Shown piece by piece: positions 34,216-45,239 of a stretch of 64,000 bases of DNA. Position numbers and translations under genes: made by a program. The DNA comes from Peronospora farinosa. Lineage: Eukaryota; Oomycota; Peronosporomycetes; Peronosporales; Peronosporaceae. The stretch's first letter is position 1; every line of letters begins with the position of its first letter. A model generated the notes under the pieces. It had not been told where the DNA came from, did no database searches, and saw only the letters and a program-made list of their open reading frames with translations. The DNA lies in contig CANTFK010000420.1 of the NCBI GenBank assembly GCA_947646735.1, positions 1 to 64,000 of the forward strand, read 5' to 3'.

Positions 34216-34600
34216 TTATTTCCTAGCAAAGGTGGGTTCATGACTCTCCAAAGCTTCGCTAGGAACACTGCGCGTTGCGCCTAAGGTTTTGGATCTCCAA
34301 TCGATCCACGGCTCATGGCGTTCCAGCCAGGCCATACCGAGAATGAGATCATATCTCGAGTCCAAATCTAGGACAAGACATCGTTCAACGCTATTGAAGT
34401 CTAAAAAATTCACACCTAAGCTCAACGGAACTTTAGGAACGGTGACACATACACCTGTAGCGAGACGAACGGTTATACTGTCACTCCTCTTGCGCTTTTA
34501 GCGCCTCAGCATACAGCTGACTCCCTTCAAGGGACCGACGCCGGACATAATTACCCGACGCCCCTGATTCAATTAGAATTGGCCATGTTTCTCAAAGCCT
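34216..34600 (-). pseudogene. Gypsy-2a protease
   Basis: Retropepsin-like on the minus strand: ESGASGNYV near 34545-34575 and DLDSRYDLILGMAWLERH at about 34315-34380. The active-site Asp of DSGAS reads Glu here and in Gypsy-2b, which should abolish activity unless it is a family feature. A frame change lies between motif and C-terminal part. Confidence 0.8.
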
Positions 34601-34728
34601 TTAGCGGTTGCCGACACAACCAACAAGCCTGGCTTGTTTTTCTGCTCCATGGAAGCATCCACAGAACCACCTGGGGCTAAGCCCTGTTTACATATACCTC
34701 TTATAGGTTTACAAAACTTAAATCTTTT

Positions 34729-35749
34729 CTAGTAGGGCGCCCCGCACCTACTGGGAGCTGACGTTTTCCCCTGCCGTGATCGCCTTTTGGCTAGGAGTAG
34801 GAGTACGGCTCTGCTGATTCTGACGTTGCTTTCGCAACGGAAAGCTAGGGCGGATATGCCTAGTGATTCCGCACATGTAACATCTACGGATGTTACTTTG
34901 CTGCTCAGCAGCTTGAAGCTCAGCTTCTTCAGCATGGCTGAGGTCCATGGTTCCGCCCTGTTAGAAGCATTTGAATCATACGATGGTAAACCATAGCGAG
35001 CAGATTTGAAATTAAATTCAGCGTTAAACGCTATGCTTACTGCCTCTTCGAAAGTCGAAGGCTGGACACGGAAAACTTCTGTCCTGGCGACCCCAGTACA
35101 AAGTCCTTTCACAAATATAATTACTCGCACTTCCTCTGCCAGATGGTCCTGCTGCATAGCAGCAAATGCGAGTTCTCAACTCTTGGACATGTTCCGACAA
35201 TTTTTTATTACCCTGTCGAGTAGCTAAGAAGCGTGAGCGCACATGGTAAGCCTGATTAGGCGGTGCAAACACGCAATTTACTTGATATTTAAGCATTTCC
35301 CATGTGGAAAATGCGGCGTTTACAGAGACATCGCTCGTTAGAGCTCACTCTCTAGCTCTCACACCGAGCTTAGAAATGGCCAAGCCAACTCGTTGCTTAT
35401 CTGGAACAAGCATGGCGGCATCCATTGCCATTTCAACTTCTCGGATCCAGAGGAGAAGATTTTCTCCCTCCTTCCCCTCAAAGGTCTTTACGTTTAAAAC
35501 GAGTGGGCGAGCCTTTGGCTCTGCATCAGGCACAGGTACCGGGATGTGCTGTGTAGGCGCAGCTGACGCTGCCTGGTCATGGACCTGCCCGAGTAGCGTT
35601 GCCTCATAACGCATAAAGGCCTTAAGGCGAGCATTGAGGACCTCTGAGCGTCGGGCCAAAAGGGCCTCTATTTGATCGGGCCCAACGAATGCAGATAATT
35701 TATCTAGTGCGAGTCGTTGCGCCTAAGAGAGGTGATTTTGATTCTCCAT
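34729..35749 (-). pseudogene. Gypsy-2a gag
   Basis: Minus strand from ATG at 35749. The N-terminal part includes [18 protein letters not shown] and capsid-like [20 protein letters not shown]; a TAG replaces GAG early (compare Gypsy-2b), and further stops and frame changes follow. 34748-34948 carries MDLSHAEEAELQ and a degenerate knuckle CYMCGITRHIRPSFPL in which the last Cys is lost. Confidence 0.82.
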
Positions 35750-35789
35750 CCTCACAGAGGGTCAGTCTTAAAGACTCAGGTGTAGGATT

Positions 35790-35806
35790 GACTACTAGTG
35801 CTACCA
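35790..35806 (-). other. Primer-binding site of Gypsy-2a
   Basis: On the minus strand TGGTAGCACTAGTAGTC, two bases after the LTR. The same 17 bases serve Gypsy-2b (60634-60650) and Gypsy-3 (44012-44028). Confidence 0.8.
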
Positions 35807-35808
35807 AG

Positions 35809-36536
35809 TGCAGCGGAGCTGCACAGCTCTTTAACCAGAGGAAGACTTTAGGCTGAAAGCCTCTTAGTTCTATAGAACAATCAAAAGTTACGGCTAAAAG
35901 CCACTTTGTTCAAAGGAACTAATTAAACGACTTAAAAGTCACCCTGTTCTAAGGAACGAGGAAAGAGACCTTTAGTATACAAGTAATAAGCTTAAGGTTC
36001 AGAGAACCAACGCACAGAGTGCAAGAACAAGCTAGAAGCTTAAAGGTTCATAGAACCAACGCACGAATTGCACAGGAGAACAAGTCAGAACGACTTGAGA
36101 ACTAATTTTATTTATGCATTGAGATTTTATGATTAATCCTACTCTTAGTACCCTACACTAAATTAATTACTATAACAGTAATTATAATATGCAGACTTCG
36201 TTATGGGACAATGTGTCGTCTTAACATCTGTGTATGATGTACTTAGTACAGCGTTCTCGACTATCGAATCGTAATCGATAAGATACGGTATTACCGAATA
36301 CCGTAATCGATAAGATACGGTATTACCGAATACCGTATCTTAACGATTACGATTCGATAGTAGAGGTATTAAGTATAAGCGTTAAAGATACGGTATTACC
36401 GAATACCGTATCTTTAACGCTTATACTTGATACCTCTCTAAAGAGAAGTAGTATCAAGCATACATTATATGCAATTAAGGAAACTTCAGCCGTAAACTTT
36501 TGGAATGATTTTCCAACCGTCGTGTACCCCGTTACA
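35809..36536 (-). repeat. Gypsy-2a 5' LTR
   Basis: 728 bp, longer than the 591-638 bp of the Gypsy-2b LTRs because of amplified hairpin modules at 36275-36437. On the minus strand it begins TGTAACGGGG and ends CCGCTGCA. Confidence 0.92.
36362..36437. repeat. Near-perfect hairpin in Gypsy-2a LTR
   Basis: Arms of 36 bases (36362-36397 and 36402-36437) with a single mismatch around the 4-base loop ACCG. The core GATACGGTATT/AATACCGTATC occurs once in the other LTR copies and again at about 36283-36340 here. Confidence 0.9.
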
Positions 36537-37575
36537 TGTCCAGCTCGAAGGGGTGCAATCTTTTCAGCTTGAGTGAGGTATGCGACCCGGTTTTCGTCGT
36601 ACTTGGCCATTAGACCGTATTAAGCTCACATAATGTGTAGCAGACAGCGTTGTCAAGCACCTGCGCGTCGTCTCCGCCACATGCACCACTCACTGCCACC
36701 AAGTAGAGGTAATGCTCGGGCCAGATCCTCTTTACATCATTTTTAGCTGTAAGTTGCTTCCTTGACTGGGATGCTGTAGGGCTGTATTGAACGTCTGATG
36801 CAGCCACTCCATGACATGTGGAATTGTCGGAGTCTGGTGCCACCACGTCTCGACCTGCTTGTTGTAGTATTGCTCAGCCGAATCACTCAGGTAGTGATCA
36901 AGCAAATCGTTTTTCACGTCTTCGGATTAGTCAATGATACATGCCGCTTGAGCGTACTGGACCTGACGCATAAATGCAGGTCCCCAGTCAGGAATTAGCC
37001 TCGATACAGCTTGGAGCCATCAAACTTCCGAAACGTCAGCCGTCGTTAGCGCTCATCTGAATCTCGCATTGCTCGCTGCGCGTCCGAATCCATCCTTCTC
37101 GCGTAATCTTGAGCCACCGCGAGCTCCAATCTAGAATACGGTGCGCGCATCGGTGGCGCTGCTTATGGTGCCCTCCATTCTGGCGCCGCATGATGGACTG
37201 CTTCATGATGTAGCATGCTCGCGCGACCTTGTCTAGCTCTTGTACGCACCGGGCAATGCAAGAGTGCATCGATAAGCGAAGTTGCGCCACCGCGATTGTT
37301 GGAAAGCACAGAACGGAACATTTCTGACTCAATCACGCACATCATCCGCTCGTCTTCATCGATTTCTGCTGCGGGACCTCCATTTGCATTATGGCGCGCT
37401 TGGAGGTCGACGAAAGTCGCGAGTATCTGCGTGTTGTCGTCGTCGACTTTCGTAAGCCGTCGGTACGCCTTAGCTACCGCTGGCGACGCTGCGGTCCTTT
37501 CGTGGCCGTCGTCGAAGCTGACTGGCGTTGGCGCGCATAGTTCGCCGTCGGAGCCAGTTGTTGGGCTTATAACCC
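36537..37575 (-). pseudogene. Copia-A relic, gag
   Basis: Minus-strand continuation of the relic right of Gypsy-2a. Recognisable pieces: HYLYLVAVSGACGGDDAQVL (about 36650-36715), YNKQVETWWHQTPTIPHVMEWL (about 36795-36865), and an N-terminal part at about 37163-37571. The start of gag (VISPTTGSDGE) aligns with Copia-B VMSLTSKREAG, with ATA in place of the start ATG. Frames change repeatedly. Confidence 0.72.
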
Positions 37576-38000
37576 GTTCAAGTAGATGCGTAGTACTCAC
37601 TAGGTGGTTATTGAATACTAACATGCAATTGGTCCTTAGTTCGCTAACAAGAGCTACCTCAAAGCCACTCCTTTATCATACTAGACTCACTATACCATAC
37701 TCACTGATTTACCTTGACCAATGACTGTAAACGCACTCGTAATTACTGACCGTCATCATGTCCGTAATCCTGCGTCTGTTCAACAGGCGCTCAGCGGTGA
37801 GATAGAGTACCTGACCTTCAACATTCCCATCTTCAACACTTTATTTCTTCTCAGCAGTCTGAACTCTGGGGCGGGAGCCTTTCTTGTTTAAGGAGGGTTC
37901 TGGCTGCTCAGGTTTGCGTTTTATGTTATTTCATTTCTCTTATGTTCAGACTCACGAACTCTGATAAGATTATACCTCTACGTCAATCGTACCCATAACT
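37576..38000 (-). repeat. Probable Copia-A 5' LTR
   Basis: GGGTTATAAGCCC read on the minus strand at 37563-37575 aligns with the Copia-B LTR/internal junction. An LTR of the Copia-B length (about 425 bp) would reach AGTTATGGG at 38000. No partner LTR is in the window, so the outer border is inferred. Confidence 0.4.
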
Positions 38001-40980
38001 TAGCGGTCAAAATTCTGTATTAATTATAGTAAAATGGAAAAAAGCCTTATGATACGGAGAGGGCTTATCCTTTCTTGCTCACCTTGAATTTATCAAAATC
38101 TGATTGGTCAGAATGCCAAATCGGAAACATCTCATCAAAAATACAAAAAAATAAAGTAATATAGGAATTACAATCCCCAATCTAATCAATATAAAATGAA
38201 GCTTTTAATGAGATTCGCGCGAATCAGTCAAAGATGTCGAACGCCTTATCTTGTGTATTACACTATCGATAAGCATAACGAGTGACAGAGATGATGAAAT
38301 TCGAAACAAACTTAAGCGAGATGATCGCTGGATTCTGAGTATGGCTGATCTTAACTTTTATTCGAATAAGTTTCTTCTTGGCTGTAGACCTTTTGCAATC
38401 TTGAACCCTTTTTAATTTAGAGATGCTACATCAAGTCGTGCAAGGATATATTAGCTAGCTATTTACTCCTGAGAAACCTTGACTTTTGACTTAGTAAGTC
38501 TCTTGCATAAGGTTACGTTCACAAGAGTCTTAGATATCGACATCTAAGACTCTCGCCTTTATAGTTGATATTGGCCGAAACATGGTTGTTTATGATGTCA
38601 ACGGTCGCCCTAAGGACCTCATGATTTTCGATGAAATACATTATTAGTCCATTGGAAGAGTAATTCAGTGATTCCTTATTCGGTTCAAGCAGATCGGGTT
38701 TTTAAATAAACTTACGTGCTGACCAGACAAGGCTTTCATCGCCTTTTGGTTATATAATCTCTGAGCTGGCTGACCATTCGACGCCAATGCGAAGTTCCAC
38801 TTGAAATGGTTGCGGTTGTCAAATGTTACCCTCATTGATGCATTCCGATTGAAAAGTTGCCGGATAAACAGACCGAGACGCTACGAGCGGGAGCAAGTGT
38901 CGTATAGACAGACGAAGACGTGATTCGTGTAGTCAGTCATATTGAGATTTGGTTATGGTTTTGATTCACTCCTGCAAGTTCTAGATTATGGTCATTTTCT
39001 TTAGACAGACGAGAAACGATTATGATGTCCTGCATCATGACAACACCTGCCTAAAAATCGGTTGCATCGTTGTCTTGAGGGTGATCAGTGGAACGGGTTC
39101 ACTGAAAAAGCATCATTATTGTAACAGGTTGGATTGACCTAATGAAATGTCTCTATCAGTTCTAACGAGATTCATTAAAGTTGTCGACAAAGCCAGCAAG
39201 TAAAATTTCAACGGGCTCAAGCGATGATAATGCTCATGCTTGCAACCACACTTGTAGTGATAACATAGAGGAAGATTTACAAATACTCGACAAAAATTCG
39301 GTTGAGGGTGAAAATTGGGAATAAAGATTGGACAAGCTACTGCGATTGGTATCATAACGTGGAAGGGACGGGTGAGAACTAGGTACTGTATGAAAAATGA
39401 TCTAATGATTTGCTACGACAAATTAACGATGAGGGAGCCAAAGTGGTGCACAATAGACCAGGAGAGATACTACGACTGGCGGTGTCCCCGCGCCACGCGT
39501 CAATGCTTCGACAATAACGCACAAGTCAGCTCAACGGACCGCGCAAGCAGTCATTAAGGTTTCTACACCCCACGACACGCGCCGTCGCTCCGGTGACCGC
39601 GCATTTTATACAAACGGGCCGCTCGAGCGGCCTATAAGGACATAAACAACGGACACGTCTGCTGCTATGCTGATGCAGCATAGCCGGACAATTCCGGGAG
39701 CGTCACCCCAGATGGCAAGCTCTGTACAATCAGCGGACTCGATCGACACCCTGCGTTGCTAACCAGGCTTAGGAACTACCAGACATCCTGCAACCCCTGA
39801 ATGGTTAAATAGACTCGTCTGTCCCTCTCTCTATCTCCGTCGTCAAGTCTGCATGAATAAAAGAGACATTATTTATCACCTCAGCGTGCTTCCACAGCTT
39901 TGATCACACAAACCTTATCGTCTGTTGTTGTCTCTTGATAGTTTAATCTACCACTTTCCCTACGTGGCTTCTTTGGCACATCACGCAGAATAGCCAGCGT
40001 GTCTTTTCTTCAGCCACTCTATCGAAACCCCTTTGAAACGAACCTAAAATGTCCCTCCACGAACGTCCGTCGACGAATTTTCGTCCACGATCCGACACAA
40101 CTTTCATTAAAGCTGTTGGCGGTCAACGAGTTAGACGATTTAGGCTTTCCTTGCATTTCTCACCTGGAATGGCGATAGTTTTGTCTTTAGAATAATTGCA
40201 ACGGGGGTACATCGATACATCGATAAATCAAGGACACCATAAAGATCATCTTGTAGGATCTCCTCTTTTTCGAAAATTCGATTGACGAGGAAGTCGACAA
40301 TGGAATGATCATCGTCGGTCCGTTAAAAAAACCTTGCCGACCATGCAATATACATGCTTAAACGCAGTAAATTTGAAACAGTGGCGCAGCTGCCTTGCGC
40401 GAGAAGCTTTCTGGTAACCATATGCCTACGATGGCATATTCGATTAAAATCAATGCCATGGCATATGAGACCTTCAAGAAAATCTACCGCCTAAAAACTA
40501 AGCATATGCTTTCGCTCGCTTAGGCGTAATTCTTGCACAGATTAGTGTTGTGTTGTGTTGTGGGTGATTGCTCAATCTGTAGTTGGAAACTTGTTGTGGA
40601 CTGTTTGCACCCAGGAGTTGAGCTTCTACCTGAAGCACCAGTTGAAGGATTGGTGCCGATTTGAGGCGAATCGTCGCTCGCTGCTTGTCCGATTCAACAA
40701 CGAGCTGTTCGTGATATCCAAGCCAAACGATGTTACGAACCAAGCAAATGGTGCGCTATGCGGTTCTCATAGTCCAGAAGTTTTGCAAAACGAAAAGTAT
40801 GTGCGTCCTTTTGTGCATACGGCTTAGATTCAATATGCCTAATTTCGTTGTTTGGCTGTATCATCCCGTTGGCACTACAACAGTTCGTCGAGCGTTGGCA
40901 GCGACCAACAATCAGACGGAATAATACCCACGAGTAATCCCATGTACTTGGGCAAGCCAAACAAACTTGTGAAGTATGTG
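38001..40980. other. Intergenic region without recognisable gene
   Basis: AT-rich. No frame of convincing length or similarity on either strand. It contains an LTR-like segment about 39550-39880 (palindrome, TATA-like TATAAGGA at 39633, AATAAA at 39857), inverted repeats CATATGCC/GGCATATG near 40420-40470, and a 90-codon plus-strand frame at 40555-40827 that I do not recognise. Confidence 0.6.
39617..39632. repeat. Perfect 16-bp palindrome
   Basis: GGCCGCTCGAGCGGCC followed at once by TATAAGGA; AATAAA about 220 bp later. This looks like a promoter within an unassigned LTR-like sequence. Confidence 0.6.
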
Positions 40981-40984
40981 ACGT

Positions 40985-41001
40985 GGCATTCCGGAATTCT
41001 C
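40985..41001 (+). promoter_or_regulatory. Candidate initiator of the transporter gene
   Basis: GGCATTCCGGAATTCTC, about 20-35 bp before the ATG at 41022, resembles the oomycete composite Inr/FPR (GCTCATTCC then an AATTT-type element), imperfectly. Oomycete 5' UTRs are typically short, so the distance fits. Confidence 0.35.
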
Positions 41002-41021
41002 TTCGAAGATATCAAACGATC

Positions 41022-42614
41022 ATGACCACGCTCCCAGACGAAACGTCCCCATTGCTTCCTCTTTCTCATGGGCCCCTTCCGTCCGGTAGAAAATATCATT
41101 ATCGTCGTGAATCGTTCGAGACGGGGTTCCCGCTTATTGTTGCTGAAGAGATTGATGTCCAACAAATTGTTCAAGAGCACATATCGTCGAAAAGGAAACC
41201 TGAGTGGACTACAGTCTCCCCGTCGCCTTGTCAATGGTTGAAACGTAATTGTGCCGTGTCATTTACCCTGCTAATGTCGGCAATTGGTGCTGGTACATTG
41301 GCGGTGCCCTATACTTTTGTGCTGTTGTCACCTGTCCAGGCGATACTGATGTTGTGCTGTGTCGGACTTGCAATGGGCTTTACAGCTGATACACTTGTGG
41401 GCATTCATGTATCGGTAGCAGTGGAGAGCACGAGTGGACCGCAAGGGAATCGAGAGACGTACCAAAATCTTGCCTATAGAGCTGGTGGTAAAGCATTGGC
41501 TCGATTCACTGGAGCATTGACGGCTTTTGCAGTCTTTGGGGCGTGTGTGGGCTGTGTGCGTGTGGTGAAGGACATGGTGCCGATGATGCTACCGGCTGTT
41601 ATTGCTGGGTTTAAACAACAACCATTGGAAATGCAGGAACATGATGCAGTTATCGCAGTTTGGGTCGTGGGGCTGATTGTGGTGGTGCCTTTGGGATGTT
41701 TGACTAAAATTTCGGCGCTGCGCTTTTCCTCATACTTGGGCGTTGCATTCTCGGTGTATCTCGTAGGTGCTGTAGCATACCGTGCTATTTTCACAGGCGG
41801 TAACGATGACAGTAATGCATTGCCAGCGTCGGTCCAGAATACTGAAGCACCGTTGTTCTGGCGCATCGCTGAAGTCGTGGGAATTTACAATTTTGCGTTC
41901 ATGCTTCACCTCAATGTGATTCCGTTGTTCGCACAGCTTGTGGCTGCTGAAACGACAAGAAGCCAACGAGTACATGACAAAGATATTGAGGAACTTGGCA
42001 GGGCGGAAGCCCCTGTGTCCATCCACATCCTGCAAAGTGCTAGACAGTCATTGCGACGTCATCTAATTCTAGCTGTAGGCACGTGTGTGGTGCTTTATGC
42101 AATTTTTGGCGTTTGCGCCGCACAGATCTATGGAAGCAAAACGCAGGGCAACATTTTGCTGAACCTCACGAATGACCGAATCATGGCGGTACCTCGCGTG
42201 GCAGTGTTGTTGACGATATTGTTTTCGTTTCCACTCTTATTCCACCCGCTTCGGTCGTTAGTGCTCGAGATGATTTTGGTTTGTACTTCTCACAGCGCTG
42301 TTAAAAATGTGAGCGAGGGACACAATCAAGATAATGAACTGTCACGAACTGTACGAGCTGCCGTGTCGGGGCTGCTGTTATTTGCACAGATCTTCTGCGC
42401 TTTACGTGTGCCAGGAATTCAAGTGGTGTTCTCGCTTGTGGGATCTAGCATCTTGCTGATGCTGTGCTATCTGTTTCCACTGATATTTTACGTACAACTT
42501 GTACCGTGGCGCTCCAGTCGTAAGGGAAAGACACGCCTTTTTCTCCTGTCAGCACTGGCTGTGGTCGCATTTGTAGTGTGTGTCGCTGCCACGCTGCAAC
42601 TGGTTTTCCAGTAA
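41022..42614 (+). CDS. Amino acid/auxin permease family (AAAP, SLC38-like) transporter
   Basis: Single exon, 530 residues, no stops or frameshifts: the one convincing host gene. The cytoplasmic N-terminus of about 75 residues is hydrophilic. TM1 (about 77-99) carries GAGTLAVPYTF, the family signature (GxGxLxxP type). Further hydrophobic segments are at about 104-127, 158-182, 209-227, 236-257, 282-306, 347-370, 391-420, 443-462, 465-494 and 505-528, giving 11, the usual AAAP number; hydrophilic loops lie at 311-345 and 421-442. Predicted role: proton- or sodium-coupled uptake or vacuolar exchange of neutral amino acids across a membrane; substrate unknown. I chose ATG 41022 because the frame upstream has no earlier ATG. 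It is surrounded by retrotransposons on both sides. Confidence 0.88.
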   Translation: MTTLPDETSPLLPLSHGPLPSGRKYHYRRESFETGFPLIVAEEIDVQQIVQEHISSKRKPEWTTVSPSPCQWLKRNCAVSFTLLMSAIGAGTLAVPYTFVLLSPVQAILMLCCVGLAMGFTADTLVGIHVSVAVESTSGPQGNRETYQNLAYRAGGKALARFTGALTAFAVFGACVGCVRVVKDMVPMMLPAVIAGFKQQPLEMQEHDAVIAVWVVGLIVVVPLGCLTKISALRFSSYLGVAFSVYLVGAVAYRAIFTGGNDDSNALPASVQNTEAPLFWRIAEVVGIYNFAFMLHLNVIPLFAQLVAAETTRSQRVHDKDIEELGRAEAPVSIHILQSARQSLRRHLILAVGTCVVLYAIFGVCAAQIYGSKTQGNILLNLTNDRIMAVPRVAVLLTILFSFPLLFHPLRSLVLEMILVCTSHSAVKNVSEGHNQDNELSRTVRAAVSGLLLFAQIFCALRVPGIQVVFSLVGSSILLMLCYLFPLIFYVQLVPWRSSRKGKTRLFLLSALAVVAFVVCVAATLQLVFQ

Positions 42615-42854
42615 TCGCCTCGAGCAGCAAGCGGAAACTTGTAAACGTCTTGGCAATGACGTTGCTGCGATTGTGTATTAGGTCAAGATCGTGAGTTAGA
42701 ATTATTAGAAGGTATCAGAACGATGTGAAAGGTTGCATAGGCTTAGAGGTAGCAAACAATTTGCGAACTAAGACCTGCATATATCTGTACTTTGCGTTTG
42801 CTCACCTGACCTGTACTTTACCTTATGAGCCCGAGCGACATCACCATGTCGATA

Positions 42855-43404
42855 TCAACTCCACGAGGTGACCAAGAAGGGTGCGCTTACACATGTATGC
42901 CATATTACTAAGCTATCTCGAAACTTGTTTTCGATTGGCCGCTTCACCAAGGATGTTAGCCCAGTCACCTTCAAGCGTGGCGGTTGCTCTGTTAGAATCA
43001 AACGATCTTCGATGGAAGCTCGGCGATCGCGAAGGTATAGGGCGAAAAAAGGCATCGTATGATACCGATTGTGGCGGACGAGGCTAATGTAAGAATCTCG
43101 ATAGGATGCCATGGGGACACCACTTTGTACCTCTGGGCCCTTCGACCTGGTCATATTGGCCATGGTGGTCTCAATACTATCGCCAAAAAGAACTATGGCG
43201 TTGGTAATGACATTGCGTCAGTGAAGCAGTGGGAGATGTGTGACAGGTGCTCAATCGACGAGCAAACACGGCTGCGCTACAGTAAGTCGTCACCTAATTG
43301 CGCGAAAGCAAGTGCTGAGAGTCATTCATAGCGATACGGGTGGCCCCAAAAAACGTCAACGTTAAAGAAAAATCTACTTCGTCACTTTCATTAACGACAT
43401 GTCA
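42855..43404 (+). pseudogene. Copia-C relic, GAG-pre-integrase to integrase start
   Basis: Plus-strand copia text: HVCHITKLSRNLFSIGRFTKDV (42890-42955), then YLWALRPGHIGHGGLNTIAKKNYGV and CDRCSIDEQTRLRYSKSSPN (43120-43300), the HHCC zinc domain, then FVTFINDMS up to 43404. Frameshifts separate the pieces. Gypsy-3 interrupts it; the continuation HTFVWYTRR-like text appears at 51527-51550. Confidence 0.78.
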
Positions 43405-44009
43405 TGTAACAGGGTATCTAGTTACACGTAAACATTAAGTAATATACTTAATGTTTGGTCTAAAAGTATCCATGATTACTTTTCACCTATCACTTGGGTG
43501 CGATACACAAATGTGATCCACCCTCGTGAATGTGATATCCATTTATGGATTCACATGAGAAGGGATGACGCTAGTTGAAGCTACGCATCACGACGTCTCA
43601 GAAGGACGTCAGTTGCGATCTTAAATCTAGATTTAAGATCATGCGACAGGATACGCTTCTAAAGAGTCGCGTATCCGATCAATATATATATATATATATA
43701 GCCAATCAGTAGTTAAGTATATATTTAGTTATAATTAATTAAATATAGCTCAGTCTTGAATTTACTTCAACAAACGCACCACGCACGAGAAGTTGAAAGA
43801 CTTCTGCGTGACGTCGGTGTTATAAGTGTTAAGAAGTTCGTTGCACTCTCGCTTAAGCGAGAGGCAACTGGTGGTACGACTGCTTAAGCAGTCGACCAAC
43901 CTCCCAACCACCCTCGCACGCGAAGGTAAGACGGTATAACCGCTTCCTCGCTTGTGCATAAGGTGTGTGCTCGTAGTACGAGGCAACTTCGTAGAAGTGC
44001 CCGTCTACA
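43405..44009 (+). repeat. Gypsy-3 5' LTR
   Basis: 605 bp. It contains perfect palindromes: 24 bp centred on TCTAGA (43617-43640), CTCTCGCTTAAGCGAGAG (43846-43863) and CGACTGCTTAAGCAGTCG (43877-43894), plus a TA run (about 43682-43700) whose length differs from the 3' LTR. Confidence 0.95.
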
Positions 44010-44011
44010 CT

Positions 44012-44028
44012 TGGTAGCACTAGTAGTC
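44012..44028 (+). other. Primer-binding site of Gypsy-3
   Basis: TGGTAGCACTAGTAGTC two bases after the LTR, identical to that of Gypsy-2. Confidence 0.8.
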
Positions 44029-44068
44029 CTTCCCACGACCCGTCTCTCTGAGCGTGCATGTGGTTGAC

Positions 44069-45151
44069 ATGGTCGTTAATATGGACTGGAGTGACTTCCC
44101 TCACCTCTCCCAACATCATAGGGAGTTGGCAGAGCATATGGCACAAAGACTTGGTGAACAAGCCCTGTTCAACCTCTTGCATTGTCCTCCTGAGCAACAT
44201 GTTGCTCAGTTGGAGCAATTTGAGGCGTTTGTGCTCGGACAGCGTAGAAACGCGTCCGAGGTAAACAGCCAAGCCACCGCTGAGTCCATCACTAAGACTC
44301 AGGATGAGCTTAGGCTTGAGCAAGCACGTAATGAGGCGCTCAACAGAACTGTTGAGACGCTCTCTGCCCGGCCTGCTCAACCGAGGCCCATTCGGATGGA
44401 CCCTCCGAAGTTCGATGGAACTAGCCCTCACGCGATTTTTCACTGGCTATTAGCAGTTGAGGAATGTAGAGTGGCACAACTCATCGAAGACGACACCAGA
44501 ATGGTGTCGTATGCCATGTCCAACTTACGTGGCAAAGCGTCAGAGTGGGCATACTCTTCGCTGATGGCAATTGCTGATTCATTTCTATCATGGGCGATCT
44601 TTAAGTCAAAGATTCGCGCCATGTACTAGCCGCCTAACAACGAAGTGTTGCTTATGGCGCGCTTCTTTGGAGCACGACAGGCGAAACGCTCTCTGCAAGA
44701 GTTTGTGCAGGAGATGCGTTCGCTGTCGGCGTCCATCAATGGGGAACCGATACCAGAGCGTATCAAGGTAGCCACGTTCATGAATGGACTTAGGCATGGC
44801 CCATCGCGTCAGGCCCTTTTCAGAAAGGTGCCAGCGACGATGGAAGAGGCAATTGACATTGCCTTAGTTGAGGAGCAATCCTACAACAGCGCCTCGGCGC
44901 CAGCCTATTACAGGCCGTCGTCCGAGAGGTCTGATGCCACTCCTATGGAGTTAGGCAATGCAGATGTGATCTGCTACAAGTGCGGCAAGCGAGGCCATAT
45001 GATGGCTCGCTGCTATGCCAAAGTAGCTGCTGGTGCTAAGGCAGCCATCAAAAGGTCTCCCAACCCGAAGGGAGGTGCGAAAAACCAGCGTGTACGACGC
45101 ACGGGTTCAGCACCTGCCCAAGATGGGTCGGGAAATGCGGGAGCGCAGTAG
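44069..45151 (+). pseudogene. Gypsy-3 gag
   Basis: A 360-codon frame with a single TAG at 44627-44629 (after RAMY). A coiled-coil-like N-terminus (LRLEQARNEALNRTVETL) precedes the capsid domain (MDPPKFDGTSPHAIFHWLL, KASEWAYSSL; then QEFVQEMRSL, IKVATFMNGL, PATMEEAIDIAL). The nucleocapsid knuckle CYKCGKRGHMMARC at about 44972-45013 is complete. ATG at 44069 or 44081 are both possible. Gag forms the virus-like particle. It ends at TAG 45149. Confidence 0.88.
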
Positions 45152-45239
45152 GAGCGGGATGCCCTACTGTCGCGGACTCTGAAGCTACCCCTAAGTTAAG
45201 ATTGATCGAACAAATGAGTAGCATAGTCCCTGAGGTTCC

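Larger units (their letters stand above)
8405..36536 (-). mobile_element. Gypsy-2a, Ty3/gypsy chromodomain-type element carrying two nested insertions
   Basis: On the minus strand the order is 5' LTR (35809-36536), primer site, gag, protease, linker repeats, RT, RNase H, integrase, chromodomain remnant, then an opposite-strand reading frame and the 3' LTR. Target duplication TGTCC flanks it exactly (8400-8404 and 36537-36541). Removing NA1 (8588-17045) and Gypsy-1 (20848-32465) leaves about 8 kb, a normal Gypsy size. The left LTR starts CGTAGCGG where other copies have TGTAGCGG. Confidence 0.93.

Noticed and set aside
37215..37724. 169-codon plus-strand frame
   Set aside because: Antisense to the Copia-A gag relic and running into its probable LTR; no similarity to a known protein.
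41474..41866. 130-codon minus-strand frame within the transporter gene
   Set aside because: Shadow of the coding strand; composition mirrors the transmembrane codons.
43680..43702. TA dinucleotide run
   Set aside because: Simple repeat of variable length between the two LTRs; no further meaning seen.
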